This document shows, one piece after another, positions 8,302 to 16,892 of a stretch of DNA of 36,974 nucleotides. The notes under the pieces were generated by a model. The model ran no database searches. It was not told the origin of the DNA and was given only the letters and a program-made list of their open reading frames with translations. The stretch's first letter is position 1, and each line of letters begins with the position of its first letter. The DNA comes from an uncultured Rhodocyclaceae bacterium (lineage in GTDB: Bacteria > Pseudomonadota > Gammaproteobacteria > Burkholderiales > Rhodocyclaceae). The stretch is from NCBI GenBank assembly GCA_900549295.1, contig URNG01000019.1:1-36974 (forward strand), given 5' to 3'. Position numbers and translations under genes: made by a program.

Positions 8302-8958
8302 ATGAAGAACATCGTCATTCTCATTTCCGGGCGCGGCAGCAACATGGAGGCGCTCATCGCGGCGCGCGACAACGCCGGGCTGCCGGTCAACATCGCCGCC
8401 GTCATCAGCAACAGGGCCGACGCCAAGGGGCTGGAAGCGGCAGCCAGTGCCGGCATCGCCACCAAGGCGCTGGAACACAAGGCGTTCGCCAGCCGCGAGG
8501 ATTTCGACGCGGCGCTGTGCGGGGCGATCGACGCGTTTTCGCCCGATCTGGTGGTGCTGGCCGGCTTCATGCGCATCCTGACGCCCGCCTTCGTGCGCCA
8601 TTACGAAGGTCGCCTGTTCAACATCCATCCCTCCCTGCTGCCGTCCTTTCCGGGGCTGCACACGCATCGGCGGGCGCTGGAGGAGGGCGTTCGCATCCAC
8701 GGCTGCACGGTGCATTTCGTCACCGCCGAACTCGATCACGGCCCGGTGGTGATCCAGGCCGCCGTGCCGGTGTTCGCCGACGACGATGAGGACACGTTGG
8801 CAGCGCGCGTGCTGCGCGAGGAACACAAAATCTACCCGCAGGCCGTGCGCTGGTTCGCCGAGGATCGCCTGAGTCTGGTCGACGGACGGGTCGAGTTGAG
8901 GACTGAGGGGCGCGGCGCGGAAAACGGCCCGGCCAGCCTGATCGTCCCGCAGGGCTGA
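8302..8958 (+). CDS. purN: Phosphoribosylglycinamide formyltransferase 1
   Basis: Third step of de novo purine synthesis: transfers a formyl group from 10-formyl-tetrahydrofolate to GAR. 218 residues, the usual length. The N-terminal phosphate-binding loop is ILISGRGSNMEAL. The formyltransferase core includes LAGFMRIL and FNIHPSLLPSFPGLHTH, containing the catalytic Asn-His pair. HGCTVHFVTAELDHGPVV carries the catalytic Asp and the folate site. All expected active-site residues are present. Confidence 0.96.
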   Translation: MKNIVILISGRGSNMEALIAARDNAGLPVNIAAVISNRADAKGLEAAASAGIATKALEHKAFASREDFDAALCGAIDAFSPDLVVLAGFMRILTPAFVRHYEGRLFNIHPSLLPSFPGLHTHRRALEEGVRIHGCTVHFVTAELDHGPVVIQAAVPVFADDDEDTLAARVLREEHKIYPQAVRWFAEDRLSLVDGRVELRTEGRGAENGPASLIVPQG

Positions 8959-8964
8959 GGCGGC

Positions 8965-9963
8965 ATGCGCCATGTGCTGATCGCCGCCTTCGCATTGTCC
9001 CTGCTGGTGCATGGACTGGCGCTGTTCAGCTTCGATTTCGGCATGTTCGGCGAACCGCCCGAGCCGCTGCCGCTACAGGCGGAAATCCGCCTGCCGCCGC
9101 CCCCCGTGCCATCGCCCGCGGAGTTTCCGAGCGCGCCGAAACCGCCCGCGCCGCCGGTAAAGAAACCCAAACCGGCGCTGCGGCAGGAAACCCAGGCCGT
9201 CGCGCCGTCGGGCGAGGCGGCAAATACCGGAACGGCAGCCGCATTACCGGCAGAAACGCCGGCAGAAACGCCGGACGAAACCTTGCCGGAAACGCCCGCC
9301 GCGCCGCCGCCGCGCGAACCCCTGCTGCCCGCCAGCGGCCATTTGAAGTTCGCGGTCATCAAGGAATCGCTCGGAATGCAGATCGGCGTTGCCGAACATC
9401 GCTGGGAATTCGCCGCCGACGGCAGCTACCGCCTGCGCTCGCGCATCGAAACCAGCGGTCTGGCGGCCTTGTTCAAGCCGCTGCGCCAGGAACACGAAAG
9501 CCGTGGCCGGATGGGGCCGCAGGGCTTGCAGCCCGAGTATTTCCGCGTGCTGCGCAACGGCCAGCCGCGCGGCGAGGATGCCGACTTCGACTGGGCGGCG
9601 GGCGAAGTGCTGCTGCTGCGCGACGCCAGCCGCCACCGCCTGAGCCGGGGCAGCCAGGACGTGCTGTCGCTCAATTACCAGCTGGCCTATCTGTCGCGCC
9701 TGGAGGAAGGTACGAGCGTCGGCGTCGTCACCGGCAAGAAATACGAACGCTATGCGCTCGATTCCCTGGGCGAGGAAGAAATCGAAACCCCCGCCGGGCG
9801 TTTGCGCACCCTGCACCTGCGCGCCGCCGGCGAAACCCTGACCGAAATCTGGCTGGCGCTCGACCACCAGCGCCTGCCGGTTAAAATCCGCTTCACCGAC
9901 AAGAAAGGGGATAGCTACAGTCAGGTGGTGAGCGAATTCCCCGCGCGGCCCGTCGGGGAATGA
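8965..9963 (+). CDS. DUF3108-family envelope protein
   Basis: 332 residues. An N-terminal membrane anchor or signal (about 4-22) leads into a long Pro/Ala/Glu-rich linker (about 28-112), then a DUF3108 domain (about 118-330) predicted to be beta-rich and periplasmic. The conserved start of the domain (SGHLKFAVIKESLGMQIGVA) and the end (DKKGDSYSQVVSEF) are recognisable. The layout recalls TonB-like energy-coupling proteins, but no TonB C-terminal domain is visible. It follows purN by 6 bases with a GAGGCGG ribosome site. Role unknown; the DUF3108-purN pairing occurs in betaproteobacteria. Confidence 0.72.
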   Translation: MRHVLIAAFALSLLVHGLALFSFDFGMFGEPPEPLPLQAEIRLPPPPVPSPAEFPSAPKPPAPPVKKPKPALRQETQAVAPSGEAANTGTAAALPAETPAETPDETLPETPAAPPPREPLLPASGHLKFAVIKESLGMQIGVAEHRWEFAADGSYRLRSRIETSGLAALFKPLRQEHESRGRMGPQGLQPEYFRVLRNGQPRGEDADFDWAAGEVLLLRDASRHRLSRGSQDVLSLNYQLAYLSRLEEGTSVGVVTGKKYERYALDSLGEEEIETPAGRLRTLHLRAAGETLTEIWLALDHQRLPVKIRFTDKKGDSYSQVVSEFPARPVGE

Positions 9964-9978
9964 CGCCGGTCCGGTTTC

Positions 9979-10076
9979 ACCGCAGAGGCGCAGAGGGCGC
10001 GGAGAAAAACGGAGGAAGGCAGAAGCTTGCCGGCTCACATCGTTTTCCTCTGCGTTGCTCCTTCACTCTGCGGCAA
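9979..10076. repeat. Dispersed ACCGCAGAGG-type inverted repeat, copy 1
   Basis: Left arm ACCGCAGAGGCGCAGAGG followed by GCGCGGAGA, right arm CCTCTGCGTTGCTCCTTCA and CTCTGCGG. The arms face each other across about 45 bases, giving an imperfect cruciform/hairpin in the gap after the DUF3108 gene. A second copy lies at 15365-15468. Similar elements are widespread between genes in environmental bacteria; their role is not established. Confidence 0.75.
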
Positions 10077-10136
10077 GTTCTTTGCTTTCAAGCCACACGT
10101 TTGATCCAGTAACCCAGTTTTCAGAATGAACCGCCC

Positions 10137-11411
10137 ATGAAATTCCGCCTGACGCCCGCCCTGTTCAAGGAAACCGAAACCGTCCTCGCCCGCGTGCTGC
10201 GCTTCGACCATCCGGCGGATGCCGTGCTGTCGCACTATTTCCGCGAGCACCGGCAGCTTGGCCATGCCGACCGCGGCTTCGTGGCCGAAACCGTATTCGC
10301 CTTCCTGCGCCGCAAGCGCAGTCTGGAAGCGGCGTGCAGCGCGCAGCCCGAGCATCGGCAGCGGATGCTGGCGACGCTGGCGCTGGAACGCGGCTGGCGC
10401 GCCGCCGATTTGCAGGCGGTGCTGAAAGCCGGCGAGGGCGAGTGGCTGGCGAGCTTGCCGGAACGAAGCCATGACGACCTGCCGCCCGCCGTGCGCTGCG
10501 ACCTGCCGGACTGGCTCTACGAGCGCCTGCTGGCACAGCGCGGCGAGGCCGCCTTGTCGGCGCTGGCGGCGGCGCTCAACCGCCCGGCGCCGCTCGATCT
10601 GCGTGTGAACACCCTGCGCCGCACACGCGCCGAAGTCCTGCAGCAGCTTGCGGACAGCCAGATTGCCGCCGCGCCCGGCAAGCTGTCGCCGCTGGCGGTG
10701 CGCCTGCGCGGTAAACCGGCGCTGGCCCGCCATCCCTCATTTCTGGCCGGCGACATTGAAGTGCAGGACGAGGGCAGCCAGTTGCTTGGCCTCCTGCTGG
10801 AAGTCCGGCGCGGCGAAATGGTGGCGGATTTCTGCGCCGGCGCGGGCGGCAAGACCCTGCTGCTCGGCGCGCAGATGCGCAATACCGGGCGGCTCTATGC
10901 CTTCGACGTGTCGGAAAAGCGCCTGTCCAAGCTGAAGCCGCGGCTGGCGCGCTCCGGGCTGTCCAACGTGCATCCGGTGCGCATCGAGCACGAGCGCGAC
11001 GCCAAGATCAAGCGGCTGGCGGGAAAAATGGACCGGGTGCTGGTCGATGCGCCCTGTTCCGGCCTGGGTACGCTGCGCCGCAACCCCGACCTGAAATGGC
11101 GCCAAGGCGAGGAAGCCATCGCTGAACTCGCCGCGAAACAGGCGTCCATCCTGGCTGCCGCCGCGACCCTGGTGCGCCCCGGCGGGCGGCTGGTGTATGC
11201 CACCTGCAGCCTGCTGGAAGAGGAAAACGAGCGGATCGTGCAGGATTTTCTCGCCAGCCATCCCGAATTTTCCCTGTTGTCCGCTGCCGACATCCTCGCC
11301 CGGCAGGATGTTGGCAAAGACGGCGAGCTGGCCGGGGACTACCTGCGCCTGCAACCCGATCTGCACGACACCGACGGCTTCTTCGCCGCCGCACTGGAGC
11401 GCCGCCCATGA
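10137..11411 (+). CDS. RsmB/NOP2-family RNA 5-methylcytosine methyltransferase
   Basis: S-adenosylmethionine-dependent RNA m5C methyltransferase, 424 residues, probably acting on 16S rRNA. An N-terminal NusB/RsmB-like helical region (about 1-150) precedes the Rossmann methyltransferase. SAM-binding motif I is VADFCAGAGGKTLLLGA. Motif IV, DAPCSGLGTLRRNPDLKW, has the Pro-Cys pair. Motif VI, YATCSLLEEENE, has the catalytic Cys. Both cysteines of the two-Cys mechanism are present. I do not assign rsmB itself because this shorter group is distinct from canonical RsmB (about 430 residues, usually beside fmt). It overlaps the downstream mscS-like gene by ATGA. Confidence 0.9.
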   Translation: MKFRLTPALFKETETVLARVLRFDHPADAVLSHYFREHRQLGHADRGFVAETVFAFLRRKRSLEAACSAQPEHRQRMLATLALERGWRAADLQAVLKAGEGEWLASLPERSHDDLPPAVRCDLPDWLYERLLAQRGEAALSALAAALNRPAPLDLRVNTLRRTRAEVLQQLADSQIAAAPGKLSPLAVRLRGKPALARHPSFLAGDIEVQDEGSQLLGLLLEVRRGEMVADFCAGAGGKTLLLGAQMRNTGRLYAFDVSEKRLSKLKPRLARSGLSNVHPVRIEHERDAKIKRLAGKMDRVLVDAPCSGLGTLRRNPDLKWRQGEEAIAELAAKQASILAAAATLVRPGGRLVYATCSLLEEENERIVQDFLASHPEFSLLSAADILARQDVGKDGELAGDYLRLQPDLHDTDGFFAAALERRP

Positions 11412-12697
11412 ACAACCCGGAACTGCAAATCCTGCTGCAACTCAACCAGCTGCGCGTGGACGTGCAGCGGCCGGATTTCATCTGGCAGGCCCTGGCGCTG
11501 GCGCTCTGCCTGGGGCTGGCCTGGTTTCTGGCGCGCCGCTGGATCGTCTGGCGCGGCGCGCAGCCCGATCAGGCGCCGCACTCGGGGCAGATCCGCGACC
11601 GCCTGACCTTTCCCCTGTTCGCCACCGTGCTGGTCGGGCTGGCCGGCGCGCTGCTCAAGCCCTTCATGGCGGTCAGCCTGCTCGGCGTCGCCTTTCCCCT
11701 GCTGCTGGCGCTGGCCTTGGTGCGGGCGGTGGTGTCCACGCTGCGCCATTCCTTTCCCGACGCCCGCTGGCTGAATCAGGGGGAGCGCCTCATCAGCAGC
11801 CTGATCTGGCTGTGGCTGGCGCTCTACCTGACCGATCTGTCGCCGCACCTCATCGCGGCGTTCGAGCGCGTCGAGTTCCGCCTGGGCAAGCGCGAATTCG
11901 ATCTGTGGATGATCCTGCACGCGCTGGTCACGATTTTCTTCACCGTGCTGGCCGCCCTGTGGATTTCCAACGTGGCCGAAAATCAGTTGATGGGCGCGGC
12001 AAGGCTCGACGGCAACCTGCGTCTGGTCGGCGTGCGTCTGGTGAAAGGCGTCGTGACGGCGGTCGCGCTGCTGGTCGCGCTGTCGCTGTTCGGCATCGAC
12101 ATCACTGCGCTCTCGGTGTTTACCGGCGCGCTGGGCGTCGGTCTGGGGCTTGGCTTGCAGCGTATCGCGGCCAATTACGTGGCCGGCTTCATCCTGCTCC
12201 TGGAGCGGGCGATCCGCATCGGCAACATCGTGCAGGTGGGCAGCGACGCGGGAACGATCAGCGAAATCACCACGCGCTACACGGTGATCCGCAGCGGCAA
12301 CGGCGTCGAGTCCATCGTCCCGAACGAAACCCTGATCGGCTCGACGGTACAGAACCAGACGCTCACCGACCGCCGCCAGCGGCTGGCGACCCGCGTCGGC
12401 GTCGGCTACGGGAGCGACGTCGAGAAGGCGCTGCAAATCCTCACCGACTGCGCCAGGGCACAGCCGCGCGTTCTGGCCAGCCCCGCGCCGGCTGCCTTCC
12501 TGATCGAATTCGGCGACAGCAGCATCAATCTCGAACTCGGTTTCTGGATCGCCGACCCGGAAAACGGCAAAGCCAACGTCCTCTCCGCCGTGAATCTGGA
12601 AATCCTGCGCCGTTTCAAGGAAGCGGACATCGAAATTCCCTTCCCGCAGCGCGAAGTCAGGCTTCTGTCCGCGCCGGAAGCGGACAACGGCGCTTGA
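11408..12697 (+). CDS. MscS-family mechanosensitive ion channel
   Basis: 429-residue small-conductance mechanosensitive channel homologue that would release solutes under hypo-osmotic shock. Several membrane helices are visible (about 20-40, 72-112, 135-155, 173-193, 215-235). The pore-lining helix runs through SVFTGALGVGLGLGLQRIAANYVAGF, and the cytoplasmic beta domain starts at RIGNIVQVGSDAGTISEI with the signature SIVPNETLIGSTVQNQTL. It is longer than E. coli MscS (286) through extra N-terminal helices. The ATGA overlap with the upstream methyltransferase suggests one transcript. Confidence 0.9.
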   Translation: MNNPELQILLQLNQLRVDVQRPDFIWQALALALCLGLAWFLARRWIVWRGAQPDQAPHSGQIRDRLTFPLFATVLVGLAGALLKPFMAVSLLGVAFPLLLALALVRAVVSTLRHSFPDARWLNQGERLISSLIWLWLALYLTDLSPHLIAAFERVEFRLGKREFDLWMILHALVTIFFTVLAALWISNVAENQLMGAARLDGNLRLVGVRLVKGVVTAVALLVALSLFGIDITALSVFTGALGVGLGLGLQRIAANYVAGFILLLERAIRIGNIVQVGSDAGTISEITTRYTVIRSGNGVESIVPNETLIGSTVQNQTLTDRRQRLATRVGVGYGSDVEKALQILTDCARAQPRVLASPAPAAFLIEFGDSSINLELGFWIADPENGKANVLSAVNLEILRRFKEADIEIPFPQREVRLLSAPEADNGA

Positions 12698-12857
12698 CGG
12701 GTTGGAAGCACCGGTTAAAACTTCTTTACACAGAAACCCGAATGGCGCGCTTATGATGCCCCGTCGGTTTCGTTTCTGACCGCCCGCACGGCATCCCGCA
12801 GCAGGCACGCGACGACGGATTCCGTGACATTCACTTTCATCGAAGAAGGAGCACACC

Positions 12858-13232
12858 ATGGGTATTTTCAGCAGCATTTTGTCCAAACTGGGTTTTGGTA
12901 AGGCCGAGGCCGCAGAACAACCGGCAGCTGCGACCGCGGCACCGGCGGCCGCCCCGGCGCCCGTCGCCATCAGCGTGGTGGACGTGGTCGGCCAACTGGA
13001 AGGCATGGCCGCGAAGCATCCGGAAAAACTCAACTGGAAGGTTTCCATCGTCGACCTGATGAAGCTCCTGGGTCTGGACAGCAGCCTGGCCGCGCGCAAG
13101 GAACTGGCCGCCGAACTCGGCTGCCCGGCCGAGAAGATGGGCGATTCGGCGCAGATGAACATGTGGCTGCACAAGACCGTGCTGCAAAAGCTGGCCGACA
13201 ACGGCGGCAACGTGCCGAAAGAACTGCTGTAA
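12858..13232 (+). CDS. DUF3597-domain protein
   Basis: 124-residue soluble protein. It has a short amphipathic start (MGIFSSILSKLGFG), an Ala/Pro-rich linker (about 17-37), then a DUF3597 domain with the signature LNWKVSIVDLMKLLGLDSS, a helix-rich fold sometimes found with LysM domains. A good ribosome site (AAGGAG) lies 8 bases before the ATG. It is monocistronic: preceded by 160 bases and closed by a strong terminator. Function unknown; the family is often annotated as envelope or stress-associated without biochemical proof. Confidence 0.8.
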   Translation: MGIFSSILSKLGFGKAEAAEQPAAATAAPAAAPAPVAISVVDVVGQLEGMAAKHPEKLNWKVSIVDLMKLLGLDSSLAARKELAAELGCPAEKMGDSAQMNMWLHKTVLQKLADNGGNVPKELL

Positions 13233-13263
13233 GCCGCTTTTCGACAAGTCTGTCGATCCCTCG

Positions 13264-13292
13264 ACGGCCCGCTTCGGCGGGCCGTTTGCGTT
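13264..13292 (+). terminator. Rho-independent terminator after the DUF3597 gene
   Basis: ACGGCCCGC-TTCG-GCGGGCCGT is a perfect 9-bp stem with a stable TTCG tetraloop, followed by TTTGCGTT. It starts 31 bases after the stop codon. Confidence 0.9.
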
Positions 13293-13389
13293 AACGGCAT
13301 GGCGCCGGCGCAAAACAGACGCAAAACCGGGCGCAAATCCGCCGTCGCGCCGTGCGAAAATGGGTACTTCCTGAATTTCCCGTTCTCTC

Positions 13390-14508
13390 ATGGCTTACCA
13401 AAAACTCAAGGTGCCACAGCGCGGCATGCTCGATGCCTACGAAAACCTGCTCGCCAGCCGCGGCTTCGTCGCCGACGAAGCGCAGATGCGCGCGGCGCGG
13501 GCCTTGCAGGCGCTCTATGAAAACCTCCTGCAATTCAAGGTGCAGCGCGGCAGCACGATCAAACGCCTCTTGTCGCCGCCGAAGCCGCCGCAAGGCGTGT
13601 ATTTCTGGGGCGGCGTCGGGCGCGGCAAGAGTTTCCTGATGGATTGCTTTTACGAATCCGTGCCTTACCGGCGCAAGAAGCGCCTGCATTTCCATTCCTT
13701 CATGCAGCAGATCCACCGCGATCTGGAAAAGTACAAGGGCGAACCCGACCCCATGCTGAAAGTGGCGGCGGCCATCGCCAGGGAAGTGCGGCTGCTCTGC
13801 TTCGACGAATTCCACGTTTCCGACATTGCCGACGCCATGATCCTGGGGCGGCTCCTGGAAGGGCTGTTCAGCCAGGGCGTGGTGCTGGTGATGACTTCCA
13901 ATTACCCGCCCGACCAGCTCTACCCGAACGGCCTGCACCGGGAGAGCTTCCTGCCGGCGATCGCGCTCCTGAAAAAGCATCTCGACGTATACGAGGTGGA
14001 AGCCGGCATTGATTACCGCCTGCGGGCGCTGGAACAGGTGGAGATTTACCACCACCCGGCGGATGCGGCGGCAGAAGCCAAGATGCGCGACTATTTCTGC
14101 ATGGTGGCGGGCGAAGAAGGGCAGGAAGGCGGGCAGATCACCGTGCTGGATCGGGAGATTCCCACCCTGCGCCGCGCCAATGGCGTCATCTGGTTCGATT
14201 TCCGCACTCTGTGCGGCGGGCCGCGCTCGCAGAACGATTACCTGGAAATTTCCCGCGCCTACCACACCGTGCTGCTCTCCGGCATCCCGCGCCTGACGCA
14301 GCATCAGGCGTCCGAAGCGCGCCGCCTGACCTGGCTGGTCGATGTGTTTTACGATAACAAGGTGAAACTGATCGCCACCGCCGATTGCGCGGCACACGAG
14401 TTGTATACCGAAGGCACGCAGGCCACCGAGTTCAAGCGCACGGTCAGCCGCCTGACGGAAATGAACTCGCGCGCCTACCTCGCCGAAGCGCACATCGTTG
14501 CGCCCTGA
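13390..14508 (+). CDS. zapE: Cell division protein ZapE (AFG1-like ATPase)
   Basis: P-loop ATPase that associates with the division ring and modulates FtsZ, 372 residues. The Walker A motif is GGVGRGKSFLMD (about residue 75), the Walker B region is LLCFDEFHVSDIADAMIL, and sensor residues are near VVLVMTSNYPP. FDFRTLCGGPRSQNDYLEI and LVDVFYDNKVKLI are family signatures in the C-terminal half. Length and motif order agree with ZapE. A secretin-domain protein follows 13 bases later. Confidence 0.93.
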   Translation: MAYQKLKVPQRGMLDAYENLLASRGFVADEAQMRAARALQALYENLLQFKVQRGSTIKRLLSPPKPPQGVYFWGGVGRGKSFLMDCFYESVPYRRKKRLHFHSFMQQIHRDLEKYKGEPDPMLKVAAAIAREVRLLCFDEFHVSDIADAMILGRLLEGLFSQGVVLVMTSNYPPDQLYPNGLHRESFLPAIALLKKHLDVYEVEAGIDYRLRALEQVEIYHHPADAAAEAKMRDYFCMVAGEEGQEGGQITVLDREIPTLRRANGVIWFDFRTLCGGPRSQNDYLEISRAYHTVLLSGIPRLTQHQASEARRLTWLVDVFYDNKVKLIATADCAAHELYTEGTQATEFKRTVSRLTEMNSRAYLAEAHIVAP

Positions 14509-14521
14509 AAGGAGAATCCCG

Positions 14522-15355
14522 ATGCGCCGCTGGCTGCAAACTTTCCTGCTGATCTGCTGCACCTGCTGGGCCGGTCTGGCGGCGGCGCAGATGGAGGTGA
14601 TCCCCCTGCAAAGCCGCACCGTGGATGAAGTGTTGCCGGTACTACTGCCGCTGGTGGCGCCCGGCGGCACGCTGACCGGCATGAACAACCAGCTTTTCCT
14701 GCGCACCACGCCCGCCAACCGGGCCGAGATCAAGCGGGTGCTGGCGAGCATCGACCGGCCCGCCCGCCGTCTGGTCATCCACGTGGCGCTCGACCGGCAG
14801 CAGACGGTGGATGATCGCGGGGCGGCGGTTTCCGGGCAGGTCACCATTGGTAACCGTGGCAGCCGCGGCGGCGCGCAGGGGCGCGGCGAGGTCTGGGACA
14901 CGCGCAGCGTGCGCGGCGAGAACAGCGCGCAGCGGGTGCAGGTGGTGGATGGCGGGCAGGCGTTCATCCAGATCGGTCGCAGCCTGCCGCTGCCCTTGCG
15001 GCAGGCGGTGATCGGCCCCGGCGGGGCGGTGGTGCAGGAAGGCATCGTCTATCACGACGTCGGCAGCGGTTTCTACGCCCGTCCGCGCGTCAACGGCGAG
15101 CGCGTAACGCTCGACATCAGCCAGCACAACGATCGTCAGATCGACCGCCGTGATCGCCGGCGCGGGGAAATCGCCACGCAGCAGCTATCCACCACGGTCA
15201 GCGGCCGCCTCGGCGAATGGATCGAACTGGGCGGCGTCGGCCAGCAGCAGGTGCAGCGCCAGGGGGGTGGTTTCGGCGGCGGCTTCAGCGTCGGCACGGC
15301 GCAGGTCAGCGAAGCGCGTTCGATCTGGCTGAAGGTCGAGGAGCAGGATCAGTAG
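14522..15355 (+). CDS. Short secretin N-domain-like periplasmic protein
   Basis: 277 residues. It has a signal peptide (about 1-23, ending LAAAQ), then a NolW/secretin-N-like fold with VIPLQSRTVDEVLPVLLPL, NQLFLRTTPANRAEIKRVLASIDRPAR and LVIHVALDR. This is the ring-forming repeat seen in type II secretion and type IV pilus secretins. The rest is Gly/Arg/Gln-rich without a recognisable beta-barrel, so it is unlikely to be a complete secretin. The ATG at 14522 was chosen because AAAGGAGA lies upstream and the signal peptide begins there. It is probably co-transcribed with zapE. No other secretion gene is nearby; role unknown. Confidence 0.7.
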   Translation: MRRWLQTFLLICCTCWAGLAAAQMEVIPLQSRTVDEVLPVLLPLVAPGGTLTGMNNQLFLRTTPANRAEIKRVLASIDRPARRLVIHVALDRQQTVDDRGAAVSGQVTIGNRGSRGGAQGRGEVWDTRSVRGENSAQRVQVVDGGQAFIQIGRSLPLPLRQAVIGPGGAVVQEGIVYHDVGSGFYARPRVNGERVTLDISQHNDRQIDRRDRRRGEIATQQLSTTVSGRLGEWIELGGVGQQQVQRQGGGFGGGFSVGTAQVSEARSIWLKVEEQDQ

Positions 15356-15364
15356 TCGTTTTTT

Positions 15365-15468
15365 ACCGCAGAGGCGCAGAGGAAAGGAGATTCGCAGAGA
15401 AAGGCAAGGCAAAACCGTAGGTGGTCCTGTTCTTGACCTCCTCTGCTTTTCTCCGCGCCCTCTGCGGT
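15365..15468. repeat. Dispersed ACCGCAGAGG-type inverted repeat, copy 2
   Basis: Left arm ACCGCAGAGGCGCAGAGGAA and right arm TCTCCGCGCCCTCTGCGGT face each other across about 65 bases in the gap before egtB. The first 18 bases are identical to copy 1 at 9979, and the reverse complement of the right arm (ACCGCAGAGGGCGCGGAGA) also matches elements of that copy. Confidence 0.8.
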
Positions 15469-15499
15469 GATCTTTCATTTTTCAAGACAGGGAGAAATC

Positions 15500-16726
15500 A
15501 TGGATCGCGCAGAACTGATTGCCCGCTATCAAGCCGTTCGCGCCCGTAGCGAGGCGCTGGCCGCGCCCTTGAGCGAGGAGGATTGCTGCGTGCAGTCGAT
15601 GCCGGACGCTAGCCCCGGCAAATGGCACCTCGGCCACACCACCTGGTTTTTCGAGACGCTGGTGCTGGAAAGTCACGAAGCGGGCTACCAGCCGTTCGAG
15701 CCGGTGTTTCGCGTCCTCTTCAACTCCTATTACAACACCGTCGGCGACAAGCATCCGCGCCCGCGCCGGGGCATGCTGACCCGGCCACCGCTATCCACCA
15801 TTTACGCTTATCGCAGGAACGTCGATGCGCGTCTGTTGCGCCTCCTGGAAACTGCGCCGCCGGAGGTGCTGAATCTGGTCGACCTGGGGCTGCACCACGA
15901 GCAGCAGCATCAGGAACTGTTTCTCACCGATCTCAAGCATCTGTTCTCCTGTAGCCCGCTTTTTCCCGGCTACCGCGCGCCGCTGCCTGCGGCCGCGCCG
16001 GCCAGCCCTCTGGAATGGGTGGATTTTTCCGGCGGCCTCGTCGAAATCGGCCATGCCGGCGCGGGCTTCGCCTACGACAACGAAGGCCCGCGCCATCGGG
16101 TCTGGCTGGAACCCTATCGACTCGCCTCGCGGCTGGTGACGAATGGCGAATTCGCCGCTTTCATCGCCGCCGGCGGCTACGACGATCCGCTCTACTGGCT
16201 TTCCGACGGCTGGAACTGGCGGCAGGAGGAAGCACAGAGCCACCCGGTGTACTGGCATGCGGATGCGGCGGGAAACTGGCAGGAATTCACCCTGGGCGGA
16301 CTAGCCCCGCTCGATCCGGCGCGACCGGTGGTACATGTGTCCTACTACGAAGCCGAAGCCTACGCCCGCTGGGCCGGGGCGCGGTTGCCCGGTGAAGCCG
16401 AATGGGAGAACGCCGCGCAAACGCTCCCGATCGCCGGGCATTTCGCCGGCCGCGGCCTCTACCACCCCGAATCCGCCAGCCAGCCTGGCCTCTCCCAGAT
16501 GTACGGCGACGCCTGGGTGTGGACGGCCTCGTCCTATTCCCCATACCCCGGTTTCCAGGCCGTAGAAGGCCCGGTCGGCGAGTACAACGGTAAATTCATG
16601 GTCAACCAGTACGTCCTGCGCGGCGGCTCCTGCGTCACGCCGGAAAACCACGTCCGAGCCACCTACCGTAATTTCTTCCCGGCCAACGCCACCTGGCAGT
16701 TTTCGGGGATTCGTTTGGCGCGGTGA
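15500..16726 (+). CDS. egtB: Ergothioneine biosynthesis protein EgtB (sulfoxide synthase)
   Basis: Non-haem iron enzyme that joins a sulfur donor (cysteine or gamma-glutamylcysteine) to trimethylhistidine (hercynine) using O2. 408 residues from the ATG at 15500, preceded by AGGGAGAAATC. The N-terminal DinB-like domain has KWHLGH (about 41-46) and HEQQHQE (133-139), the HX3HXE iron-binding motif. The C-terminal formylglycine-enzyme-like domain (about 180-408) includes DFSGGLVEIGH, ARLPGEAEWENAA and GGSCVTPENHVRATYRNFF. Its partner egtD is in the window but 18 kb away on the opposite strand. A selenoneine synthase (SenA) role is possible for some homologues, but no senB or senC is seen here. 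Confidence 0.88.
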   Translation: MDRAELIARYQAVRARSEALAAPLSEEDCCVQSMPDASPGKWHLGHTTWFFETLVLESHEAGYQPFEPVFRVLFNSYYNTVGDKHPRPRRGMLTRPPLSTIYAYRRNVDARLLRLLETAPPEVLNLVDLGLHHEQQHQELFLTDLKHLFSCSPLFPGYRAPLPAAAPASPLEWVDFSGGLVEIGHAGAGFAYDNEGPRHRVWLEPYRLASRLVTNGEFAAFIAAGGYDDPLYWLSDGWNWRQEEAQSHPVYWHADAAGNWQEFTLGGLAPLDPARPVVHVSYYEAEAYARWAGARLPGEAEWENAAQTLPIAGHFAGRGLYHPESASQPGLSQMYGDAWVWTASSYSPYPGFQAVEGPVGEYNGKFMVNQYVLRGGSCVTPENHVRATYRNFFPANATWQFSGIRLAR

Positions 16727-16796
16727 GGCGCGCGCGTGTCGGACGGAGGGAGTGTGGAAATGAGCTAAATCACGCCAGAAAGTACGAAAGCTGTGA

Positions 16797-16802
16797 CATA
16801 AT
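16797..16802 (+). promoter_or_regulatory. Possible -10 box upstream of the glycan island
   Basis: CATAAT, preceded by TGTGA, lies about 90 bases upstream of the JUMPStart-like element, in the 277-base gap between egtB and wbpA. No convincing -35 was found 17 bases upstream (GCCAGA), so this is a weak call based mainly on location. Confidence 0.3.
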
Positions 16803-16892
16803 TTCCCCCTTCGAGATGCCGGAGGTCTGGGGACTTAGGCTATGGTAGTCGCCCCTCCTCGCTCTCAAGAATTCCCGCGAAAATCCCATAAG

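Noticed and set aside
12710..12800. Sigma-70 promoter before the DUF3597 gene (TTTACA ... TATGAT)
   Set aside because: The spacing is about 21 bases, too long for a confident call.
11339..15045. Two long minus-strand open frames (11339-13336 and 13291-15045)
   Set aside because: They run antisense through the mscS-like gene, DUF3597, zapE and the secretin-like gene and even cross a strong terminator; no protein family is recognisable.
15500..16726. Ovothiol synthase (OvoA) or selenoneine synthase (SenA)
   Set aside because: OvoA carries an additional C-terminal methyltransferase domain that is absent here. No senB or senC neighbour is present, and egtD is in the same window, so EgtB is the simpler call.
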